From: Laguncularia racemosa
Taxonomy: Eukaryota > Streptophyta > Magnoliopsida > Myrtales > Combretaceae
Direction: 5' to 3'
Assembly (NCBI GenBank): GCA_037954665.1
Contig: JBBMOL010000046.1
Location: 248,001-312,000, forward strand
DNA: 64,000 nucleotides
Shown here: positions 24,101-36,100 of the stretch, in pieces
Position numbering within the stretch: position 1 is the stretch's first letter
Layout of the letters: every line of letters starts with the position of its first letter
Made by a program: the position numbers and the translations under genes
The notes under the pieces: model-generated
What the model saw: only the letters and a program-made list of their open reading frames with translations
Told to the model about the DNA's origin: nothing
Databases searched by the model: none

Positions 24101-27100
24101 CTTAAGAAGTTGAAGGGTGAACTGAGGAAGTTAAACGGTGAAGAATTCTCCAACATCTTTAACCATGTATCTCAAGCTAAAGTGTCCCTCTAGGAGGTCC
24201 AATCCTTTATATTAGGGAGGGGTAATTCTTCTCTATTAAATGAGGAAAAGGAAGGTTATAAGAAATTCTATCTCTTAAGAGGTATGGAGGAATCTTTTTT
24301 TAAGCAGAAGTCTAGAATTAAGTGGGTAAAACTGGGCAATAAGAATACTTCTTTCTTCCATAAAGCCATGAGAAATCTCCATAATAGAAGTGCTTTACAT
24401 TGTCTTCTCATGGATGATGGTACCAAAGTGAAGGGTGATGTCCAGATACACGAGGAAGTGGTTTCTTACTTTAAGCAATTATATGGGGGAGTAAACTAGG
24501 TAAATCAGCTTGATGAGGTTCAGAATCTGGTCACTTGGCAATTAAGCCAACGGCATATTGAGGACCTAAATGTCCCCTTCATAGATGAGGAAATCGGGAA
24601 AGCATTCTTTTCCCAAGTTAATGATAAAGCTCTGGGTCCTGATGGATTTATGGCAAAATTCTTCAAGGAAGCATGGGATATTGTTGGTAAGGATCTCATA
24701 GTAGCTGTAAAAGAATTTTTAGTTTCAGGCCATATACTTAAAGAGATTAACTCTACAGTCATCTCCCTTGTTCCTAAAGTGGCCAACTCAACAAGAATTT
24801 CTAAATACCGCCCAATATCATGCTGCAATGTCATTTACAAAGCCATCTCTAAGTTAATTGTAGCTAGATTGAAGCCAATCCTATCCTCTTTGGTGGGTAG
24901 GGAGCAAGTTGCTTTTGTATCGAGACGTAGAATAAATGATAATATGTTTATTGCCCAAGAGCTCATCACAGGTTATCCTATCCAAAAAGGGGCCCCAAGG
25001 TGTGCACCAAAGGTGGACCTACAGAAAGCTTATGATATAGATAATTGGGAATTCATCCTTAAAGTTCTGTAGTGCATGTGTTTCCCGATTCACTTTTTTA
25101 ACCTCATCAAGTAATGTATTTCAACCTTTTCTATTGCGATCAATGGGGAATTATTGGGTTTCTTCCCTAGCAATAGATGCCTTATCCCCTTACCTCTTTG
25201 TATTGGGCATGGAAATCCTATCCTTCATTTTGAGGAAACTTGCTTCTCATCCTCGGTTTTCACTACATTGGAGGTGTAAGACCAAGCGTCTAACTCACCT
25301 TTACTTTGTAGATAATCTATTAATATTCTCCGAAGGCAATGTGGAATCGGTTTCTCTCATTCATGATGCATTACAGCAATTCCACTCCCTTTTTGGTTTG
25401 TTCGCCAATGAAAAGAAAAGCAATATATTCTTTTTCAATGTCTAGGAAAGAATCAAGGATAATATTCTGCATATAACCCAATTTCGGGAAGGTTTCTTAC
25501 CTGTAAGATATCTTGGTGTTCCTCTTCTTTTGACTAAGCTGAGGAAAGAGGGTTGTGAGGCTATCTAAGACCGTATTTTTGGCCGTGTTAACTCTTGGAC
25601 ATCAAAGTTTCTCTCCTACACTGGATGTTTGCAACTTATTAGATCGGTTCTCTTTTCTATGTAGGTATTTTGGAGTTCAATCTTCATGATTTCAAAATTT
25701 GCAATATTGAAGATGGAGAGTCTAATTAGAAACTTTCTTTGGAGTGGCAGACCTACTATATCGACCAAGGCCAAGGTGAGATGGGAAATGGTTTGTAAGC
25801 CGAAGAAATGTGGTGGCTTAGGCATTCCAAATCTCCATCATTGGAATAAGGTTGCCCAAATTAAACATATTTGGCACTTGTGCAAGAATGGCTCCAAGGG
25901 TCTATTGTTGGATTAGGTGAATTCCTAAATTTTGAAGGGACGTAATTTTTGGATGGTTAGAGCACCATCTATTTGCTTGTGGTCTTGGAAGAAACTTTTG
26001 AAGTTAAGGCCTAATGTTCAAAGTAGCTTTCAATGGGAGGTAAATGATGGCTTATCTATTTCCCTCTGGTTTGATTTTTGGTTGCCAATAGGTCCTCTTG
26101 ACTTGGTGCACAATGCTCAAGTTATAGCTAGCGCAAGGCTCAATTCTAGCTCTTGATTATGTTCCATCATGGAGGGACACAAATGGAACTTCCCTTAGGG
26201 TCCGTTTTGGTCTTCCTTCTCCCTCCAACTATAAGGCCTAACCCTCACAAACCAGAGAATCTATGGTGGATCCATGCAACCTTAGGAGACTATTCCATTG
26301 GAAGTGGTTATGTATTCCTCTCTCCACTTGGACCTTTAGTTTAGTGGTATAAAATGGTTTAGAATGACACCTCTTTGCCCAGACATTCTTTCATCTTGTG
26401 GTTAGCATGGTTAAGGAAGTTTCCAACATTTGATAGAATGTGTAGATGGGGCATTGCGACTTCATCTAATTGCTATCTATGCTCATTAGGCACTAAAGAT
26501 CACCCCTATCTTTTCTTCAATTGTAATTTTGTATCCCAAGTGTGGGCTATGGTCTATAACTGTCTTGGTTGCCCTCCTTTCTTCCTTAGGTGGTAAGGTG
26601 TTACTATGGCACTCATTGCTACGGCAAATTCTAATGCACCCATCTTTAAACGATGGAGAGCCTCCTTTTCCGCTGCTGTTTATTGCATTTGGAGAGTTCG
26701 CAATAGGGCATGTCTTGGAAATTTATCCCTACCTCTAGTTCCATAGCCAACCAAATTTTAGCTTATTCTAATAGTTGTTTAGGTTCTTGATCACTTTGTT
26801 TTATGCAGTGTTTTGTTTGCTCTTTAAAGAGTAGTTGTGCTTTGTAAACCTTCCTGTCTTTGACGGTTGTATATTTGTGATTAATTAATGAAATTATTTA
26901 CTTATCCACAAAAAAAAAAAATCCTCTTTGATTGCTTGTAATTCTTTCATATAGATGGCTAATTTCTTAATGGTAGCTTCACTCATCTTACTGTGATTTG
27001 TGCCCCTCTTTATGTATTAGAAACGTGTAAAAAGAAATTTCATTCTATATCTTGAACAATGACAATGAAAAGCCATTGTCATTGTCATTAAGGAAATTAT

Positions 27101-30100
27101 CCACCCTTGATAGGGTACATCGCTGGGGGCTAGCGCAGTCTATTACTTGCCTCCTATGTAACCAACATCCGGAGGATCACACCCACCTTTTCTTCCAGTG
27201 CGATTACACATCACAAGTCTGGAGTACAGTCTGTGACTACATGAATTGTCCAGTTTCCTACAACAACTGGGAACAAGTGACCAGATTTTTGATGGCTCTG
27301 GGTGACTCACTGGCACATCAGAGGTGGTGTGCAACTTTAGCAGCAACAGTTTATTGCGTATGGCGCACCCGTAATCAAGTGCGTCTTGGGAAAGTTCTCC
27401 CGGGGATTAGCATACTAGCAAATCACGTTCGAGCCTACATAAGGCCATTGTAACCCTACCACTTTACTCTACACTAGTGCCTAGGGTAGCATGCTAGCAC
27501 ACTTATTGTTGATGTGCTCCTTGTAAATTTGCTTTTTTGTATTGTATCACTCAATTTTGCAAATCAATAAATTATTAATTACCTAAAAAAAAGACAATGA
27601 AAAGCCATTCCAATAAAGCTAAATCTGGCTCTTTTGTTGTTTCATCAGGCATTTGAAGCACAAGAAAGAACAAGACAACAGATGTTGATTGAGAAAATAT
27701 CCGTGGGGCCAAACCTCAGTTATGGGTAAGTCTATGAATCGTTGGATTTGCATATGCATTCACATAATGATGGTGTTTTTTTCTCAAAGAATTAGGTATG
27801 GTGTTGGACTGTTGGTTCAAAGATGTTTGTGATGAATCACTAAAGAAAAGACGTTTGATGTTTTTCTCCCCTTTTTCGTGCTTGTTACTGCATGCTTGTT
27901 GATAAACCAATCACACAAATGCACCTAGAATGTGATAGTCGATCCTTTTTCTCCATATATATATTTTATGTTTTGAAGCTACCAAAGCCTTCTAACAACT
28001 AAGTCTCTAATGAAAGATTGATGCTAATTTTGGTTGTAGCATGATTCCTCAAACATTCTTCGGTGGGATCTAGTGGAAGTTGGGTTTATGCATATGGGTG
28101 GTTTAGTTTGTGCCATTGAGCTCAAGCATTTATGTTATAGGATCAGTTTAAAACAAATTTTTGGGCTTATTATAAAAAGAGCCTAACGATCTCTTGATTA
28201 GGGCTCAATTAGAGAGAAACCCTATGATATCTTGAACATTTTAGTTCTAGATATTTTTGGGGAAAAAATAGGCTTTTCCTTTGTAGGAAAATCAGAGTAT
28301 CGTTGCTACCTACCACTTCAAAACTATCGTTAAATAGTTCATCTTATGTACAAAGTCATTATCATGAAAATAAGAATTCTACCTCTACATTTTTCTACAT
28401 GATATTAGAGCTTCAATTGAGTTCCCTCGACTTGAAGGCTATTCTCGAAAATGGGTACTCCACCACCAAATAAATCACCTTTGACTAAACTTCGATTTGG
28501 GTCTTTGAATGGCTCGAATCTTACTCCCTTAGGCACCATGTCAAACCCATCCAATTTCACCATGGGAGATCAATCACTTTACATTACACAACACAAACTT
28601 AATGGACAAAACTTTAGAGAATGGTATCAATCTATGAGATTTGTCATTCTTGGAAGAGGGAAATTGGGTTACTTCATCAGTGCTAATTCGGCTCCCTCCG
28701 AGGATTTGAACAATTATAGCACATGGGAGGCAGAGAATTTGTTGGTTATGGCTTGGTTAATCAATTCCATGGAACCTAAAATAGGAAGGATGCATTTATT
28801 TTGTGAAATTGCCTGAGGAATTTGGGAAACAATCCAGGAAATTTACTCAGACTTAGAAAACACATCTTAGTGCTTTGAAATTTGGTCAAAGCTAAGACTC
28901 ACTACTCAAGGGAGTACGAGTGTGACCAAATATTACAACATCCTCATAGAATTGTGGTAGGAAACGGAAATGTTCTATGATGTAGGTTAGACATGTACAG
29001 AAGACAGCATTAAATTCAGTAAAATGCAAGAGAGAGATTGAGTTTTTGATTTCTTGCTAGGATTCAGCTCAGAGTTGGATGAAGTAAGAGGAAGGCTCCT
29101 CAAGCAAAAGCCATTTCTAGGTTTGAAAGAATCATTTGCTGAGGTCAGGCGAGAAGAAAGTTGAAGGCATGTAATGATGAGGTCTACAAGTCCTTATTTG
29201 TACTCATCAAGTTCTATGCTGGTTACAAAGGACTTTGCTTGCGAGTCAACTGAAGACAGGTTATGGTGTGTTTATTGTCAAAAGCTAAACCACACAAAAG
29301 AGATGTGTTGGAAGCTTCATGGAAAGCTCGAACATCCCAAGTCAAGTTGGCCAAAATTACCCCAGAATATTGCTCAAATCGCTGAAACCACTGTGAAGGG
29401 AAGTTCTAGTAGCAGTATCAATGGTATAAATCTCACACCTGATCAGATTGCATTGCTACAACAAATCTTAAGTGGCATTCAAATTGGTAAGGATGCTGAA
29501 AGGGATAACGAAGCCATGGTATTGACCTAGCCCTCTTTATATGTGCTAGAAGTGGTGGTTGGATTATGGATACAGGCACGACTGATCATGTGCAATGCTT
29601 TATCATGTTTCAATGATTTAGTTGATAGTGAAAACAAGGTATGGGTTGCTAATGGAGAGTTTGTGCTAGAGTTTGTACTGGCAAAAGGGAAAGGTTTTGT
29701 TAAATTGGCTAATTTATAGTTGAATGACGCTTTATGGGTGCCTGATTTTCAGTATAATATGCTTTCTATCAGTTAATTAACAAAGGATATAAGGTATAAA
29801 GTGATATTTACTCTGTCTCACTATGTTTTTCAGGACCAACTTTTGGGAAATATGTTTAGCAGTGCTGAGGAATGCAATGGTCTTTATTATTTCACTGGAA
29901 TAGAGAGTGAGTTTTGAGTCCAAGTCATTTCTCTCCACTAGAAATAATTTTGATATCATGCTTTGGCATAGGTGTTTAGGACATACTAGCTTTGCTTGCA
30001 TGAATCATTTGTATTCATCTCTCTTTGTTAATAAAAATCCTAGTGATTTGAGTTGTGAACATTGCATTGTTGCCAAGTTCACAAGAAATTTTTACCATCC

Positions 30101-33100
30101 TCAATTGTATGAACCCTCAGAGCCATTCCATTTAATCCATAGTGATGTTTAGGGGCCATCAAGGGTATCGGCTCTATTTGGGTACAAATGGTTCGTAACA
30201 TTTATTAGTGACCGCTTTTGAGCATGTTGGGTCTTTCTTTTGGAAGAAAAATCTGAGATGCTATCTATATTTCATAAATTTGTATCAAATGTCTTCCAAA
30301 CACAAATTCAAATTCTTCGTTCAAATATTGGTAAGGAATGTTTTTTTGAAAGACTTTACTAATTATCTATACTCCACAACATAATGGAGTATTTAGGAGG
30401 AAAAATCAACACACACTTGAGACAGCTAGATTCATGATGTTAGCCAATTATGTTCCATTTCATTATTGGGGGGGGGGAGCTATACTAATGACTGCCTACC
30501 TAATAAATTGAATTCCTTCTAAAGTTCTTAAGTTTAAAACTCCAAGAAGTGTCCTACAAAAGTTTTTCCCTTGTTTGCATTTATTTAATTCCTTGCCACC
30601 CAAAGTGTTTGGGTGTACAATATATGTCCCGAATCATGCTCCGAACAAACATAGACTGGAAGGGAAAGCTCTCAAATGCATTTTCATTGGATATGCTACT
30701 TTACAAAAAGGTTACAAATGCTACCACTCACATTCCAAACGTGTAACATCAGATCTTGTATTTCTTGAACATCAACCGTACTACACATCTTTGGGTCAAG
30801 CTGAAACAGAGAGCTCTGATGATACATTATGTTTGGCTGTAAATCCACGGATTGATTATGTCAATACATCCCTCCTTACACCTGAACCTATCAGACCTGA
30901 TTCACATTTGTCTTAGTCTTTGCCTTCTGACGTGTCTACTGATGCTTCTGATCTTCTCCAAAGTTCACAATCTGTTCCAGAAATTCCTGAAATTCAGGTA
31001 TACACAAGATGACAAAAATTCTTCAGATCAGCTAATTATCCAACTCAAAAGCTGGGTCTAATTTTGAGAATGAGTGTCAAACTGATCAGAAATGTGTGAG
31101 TCTCATGGATGATGGTATTGTTGCAGCAGATGAGAAGGTATAGGGGACTGTGGACAGTGGATGCACCCATAGTCTTGGAAAAGGCAAACAATCATGTGTA
31201 AGGTATCCGATTTCTAATTATTTGACTTTTGTGAAACTGTCATCAAAAGATAGAGCCTTTGTAGCTCGTATAGATGAAAAAGAGAGATACTTTGAAATAT
31301 TCAAAAAGCTTTGATGAGTCAGAGGTGGAGAGAATCTGTCCTTGAAGAAATGAGAGCCCTATATCAAAATAACACTTGGGAAGTATGTGATTTACCCAAG
31401 GGAAAGAAAATAGGGAGTAAATGGGTGTTTAATGTGAAGCACAGCTCAGATGGAAGTATAGAAAGGTATAAAGCTTGCTTGGTTGCTCAGGGATGCACAC
31501 AAAAATTCAGCCTTGATTATGAAGAAACTTTTGCACCAATTGCAAAATTAAATTCAATAAGGGTTGTCTTATCTTTGGCTGCCAATCTTGACTGACATCT
31601 CTATCAACTAGATGTGAAAAATGCTTGCCTCAATGGATAATCAGATGAAGAGATCTATATGTGTGTGCCTCAAGGATTTGAATCTAGTAAGGATCATGGG
31701 AAGTTGTGCAGGTTGAACAAATCCTTGTATGAAGTGAAGCAGTTGCCTAGGGCATGGTTCAAAAAGTTCAGTAAGACTTACAATTTGGTTATAAACAAAG
31801 CCAAGCAGAACATACACCTCATCAAAATGGACAAGGATGGTTTGAGAACTACCTTAATAGTATATGTGGATGATGTCGTAAGTGCAGGTGATGATATTCT
31901 GAGATCTCTAGACTCGATGAGAAAATCAAGGCAGCGTTTGAGACTAGAGACTTGGTTGAATTAAATAATTTCTTGGGATGGAAGTTGCTTGAACTAATAA
32001 AGGCATTTTCATTTGCGAACTAAATATATCTTGGATCTACTAAAGGAGATCAAGAAGATTGGATGCAAACCCATGGCGACTCCTCTTCCCGATCATTGGA
32101 AGAATTGGTCACCAAATATTGAAGATTTGGTGGATAGAGATCGGTACCAATGATTGGTCAGGAGATTGATTTACTTATCTCTCACTCAGCTTGACTTAGC
32201 TCATGCAATTAGCTTGGTAAGTCAAGCCATGCATGCATCTACAAAGCATCACTTAGATGTGGTTCATCACATCCTAAGATACCTTAAGGGAGCACTAGGT
32301 AAAGGAGTTTTTATTAAGAAGTGTAATACTATAGATATTGAGGCTTCTGCTAATGCAGATTGAGGTGGAGACAAAGTAGATTGCAAGTCCACTTTGGGGT
32401 TTTGTACCTAATTATGGGGAAATTTAGTAACTTGAAGGAGTAAAAAGCGATAAGTAGTGGCAAATAGTGTAGAGGCAGAGTATCAAGCAATCGTGCAAGG
32501 ATTGTGCGAGTTAATATCGTTGTAGAGGTTTGTGGCTGATTTGGAAATGCAATGGGACTCCACTTACTTATATAGTGATAGCAAGTCAGTAATAAGTGTA
32601 GTAAAAAATCCGGTCTAACATGATAGAATGAAGTATGTGCGAATTGATAGAGTTTCACCAAAATTGAAATTGAAGAAGGAAACATTAGGCTTGAGTATAT
32701 TCCTTAATGAAGACAAGATGCTAATATTTTAACCATATCTCTAGTGAAGCAACCATTCATGGAGATTCTAAGCGAGTTAGGAATAGTGGATATCTATTCC
32801 TTAGCTTGAGGGAGATTGTAAATCAGAGCATTTCTTTATCTATTTTGAGTAAAGTTGGTAGAATTAAGTAATGTGTGGTAGGTAGGGTTGGTGTGATACT
32901 TATTGTTTCCACTTACCACTTCAGGATTAGTTATAAATAGTTTATGTCATGTACAAAATCATTATCATGAAATAAGAATTCTAGCTCTACATTTTTCTAC
33001 ACCCTTATTTGTTGATTTTTCTGTAATTTAAAGTACAATAGGTGGCGGTTACAAACATTACCCCACTTCCCCATTTTCATGACAACTACTCTTAAACTTA

Positions 33101-36100
33101 ACTCCAAGACACGCAATCTGCACTATCTGACCACTAACACATGACAACATAACAAACAACTATCATGGGCCATTAACCCGAATCTAACCCTACACCACTT
33201 ACACATAAATTAACAAACAACTCCATATATATACACACGTACACATGCTACCATATCAACACCAGGCAACAGTAACACACAATATCTACTAACCTAGTAC
33301 AGAACACCCCAGTACTGAGCCCACCAATACAATCAACTGAAGCTGCTGCTACTTACGGTGGGTGTACACAAATTTAAAGGGAGTACTTGACTTTCGAGCA
33401 ATTTATGACTTGGAGCCTGATCTAGAAAACTAACCATGTCAAGATCTCTAATGCTCCTTTTCGTGCTAGCCTTCCGTATTTAATAATCTTTAGATGTGAC
33501 ATGGTATGAAAATGGCTAAGAAAAGAAAGACTGATAGAGTATTTTGAGACAAGAAAGTGAAAGGGAATATTGTTGGCAAGATCTGGATATGATCATATAC
33601 CTTGATATTGCTGATTGTTCAACAAACCTAAGTTGTTGGGTTTGGATTTCACTTGAGTTTATATTCACAGGTAGAGTAGAATGAGAGCCCAAATTCAAAT
33701 GAAGAAATGACATTAGAAAAGCTTGCTTCCACATATCTCAACTAATGAAAACTACAGTTATTATCAAAGAATTTCTAATAGATCTGTTCCTGCATTTTTT
33801 TTTGGCTATTAATTGAAATAGCTAATGTTTTTGGGTTTTCAGTAAGACTGAGCATTTCTACCAACAATTTTTCTAGTTAGGCATCTCTTGTACATGGGGA
33901 TTTTTCTTTCTTCCTCCTTTTTATAAGTTTCTTCTCTTGGTAACAGAGTGTAACAACATCTCATCACATGGGTCTGGTGGGGTGGCTGGAATGTCTGGAT
34001 GTGCCTTGTTCTATTTGATCATTTCCATCTATCATGAAACAAATAAAGGCAAATTGCAAACTGTACTCCTTATGTTTAGTTCATATGCACTTAACTCCTT
34101 GTCTTTGAAATTGAACGTTTGAATCCCCAAATCTTTGAAAATTGTGCTTCTTTCATTATCTTTTTACCCTTGATTATATGCTCTCTCTCTCTGTTTTTTT
34201 TCATTTTCATTCTAAGAGCAAAATAATAAAATAGGGTCCAAAAGCATATTTTTCAAAGATTTGGGTCTAAATGTTTAATTTCTAATATAGAGGCTAAATG
34301 CACATGAAGCAAATTATAAGGGGTATAATTGCAATTTAGCCAAAAAAGAAAATAGGAGGAAAAAGGAGATTTAATGCATCTTTCTCACTTTGGTCTCTCA
34401 TTGTACAAATGTGCTTATTTATTCATGTTTATTTTCCAAGAAGACTGGGTTTCTGTGTGGTATTTTTTTTTTTCTTTTTTTAGGGGGGTGTCCAGGGACT
34501 TTGAGTTTTGTTACCAGCTGAAGATCTCTCTCTCTCTGTTATTTATAACTTCAAGCTTTCAGAGAATGACCTACATCCCTATCTATCCAAGTGTTAAGAG
34601 TTATTTTATTACCATAAAAGAACTGATCGCATGTATGTATTTAGATAAATAACATGGTAATTGTAACTGTGAATTTTTTATCTTCAAAGTGTAGCTGTCC
34701 ATTTGATATTTTTAAAGTGTAAACTATCTCTTACAATCAAAGTATTTTATTCATTGTTTCCATATTCCAGGATTGTCCGCTCATACTTGCTGCACTATGG
34801 TTATGAAGATACATTAAATTCATTTGATTTGGCTGGTAAAAGCACTGTTCCTCCAGTTTCTATAGAACAAGAAAATGGCTTTGATGAACAATTCATTCTC
34901 TATGCTTTAAATCAGAGGAGGACTCTCCGGCAGGTATAGGATACCATCCCCAACTATATACCATCAAAGTAGTGTAAATTGGCATTCTTCCTTTCTCTGG
35001 GCTACTGGTTTTTGCATGCTTTGTGTATATTCAATTGCTATTAGGTATTAGAGATGTTAGATATGGCTACATGATGCTTTTTGGATAGTAAGCTTATATA
35101 GTAATGTTATTGAAGAGATTTGGAATTTATTTTTATTTTTTCTTGAACAGAAAGTGGTACAAGTATTGTACATATATACTAGTACAACAGTAATATACAA
35201 CCTATCTTTCCTTAATCTAATAAGGAAAGAAGACTAAATTAAGAATAAAATAACATCAAATTACATCCCATAAGATTTGATTCTGTAGCTATAAATTATC
35301 AAGATTATATGGCTGTCAATTAGCCATATGCTTTCCTTATTTATTCCTTAGAATCTAAATACTAACTTTGGAAGATTTTCAACACTTCCCCTCAAGCTGA
35401 GTTGTAAATGTTGTACAAACACAGCTTGTGACTCAATTCTTCAAAGTCAGTCTTTGGAAGAGCTTTGGTGAGAATATCTGTTGATTGAGACTTTGTAGGA
35501 GTATACATCAGTTGTATAATTCCTTTCTCAATCTTTTCTGAGATGAAGTGCCAATCAATTTCGATGTGCTTTGTCCTGTCATGGTGCACTGGATTCTTTG
35601 CAATACTAATGGTAGCTTGGTTATCACAGAATAGCTTCATAGACTTTTCACTTGGTACTTTGAGTTCACTAAGAAGTCTCTGTATCCATATGCCCTCACA
35701 GATACCAAGAGCAAGTGCTCTAAATTCAGCTTCTGCACTGCTTCTTGAGACTACAGATTGCTTCTTGCTTCTCCAAGTCACAAGATTTCCCCAAACATAG
35801 GAACGGTATCCTGATGTAGACCTTCTGTCTGAGATATCTCCTGCCCAGTCTGCATCTGAGAAGATTTCAACTTCACGGCTCTTATTCTTCTTGTATAACA
35901 AGCCTCTTCCTGGCGTCATCTTGAGATATCTCAAAATCCTGTTTACTGCTCCCATATGTTCTTCTGTTGGGTTGTGCATGAACTGACTCACAACATTAAT
36001 AGAAAAACCAATGTCAGGTCGCGTATGTGAGAGGTAGATTAGACGTCCCATAAGTCTCTGATATCTCCCCCTGTCGACTAGTGTACTGTCTTTCTCAGCT

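Larger units (their letters stand above)
21297..26922 (+). mobile_element. LINE 2: sense L1-type non-LTR element in intron 4
   Basis: A 5.6-kb LINE in the same orientation as the host gene. It has a leader with GAGAGAAAATGCTC and an A run, ORF1 at about 22080-23240, and ORF2 at about 23270-26740. It ends with an A-rich tail (26909-26921), bounded by a 10-bp direct duplication. All frames contain stops. It belongs to the same broad family as LINE 1. Confidence 0.9.
28282..33001 (+). mobile_element. Copia A: decayed sense Ty1/copia element in intron 5
   Basis: A 4.7-kb element with a 5' LTR at 28282-28399 and a 3' LTR at 32817-33001. A primer-binding site complementary to initiator Met-tRNA (TGATATTAGAGCTTCA) begins at 28400, and a polypurine tract (TTGAGGGAGAT) ends just before the 3' LTR. 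Gag and pol frames occur in copia order (protease, integrase, RT, RNase H) but are broken throughout. Flanks are TCCTT (28277-28281) and CCCTT (33002-33006), a 4/5 match expected of a decayed 5-bp duplication. Confidence 0.88.
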
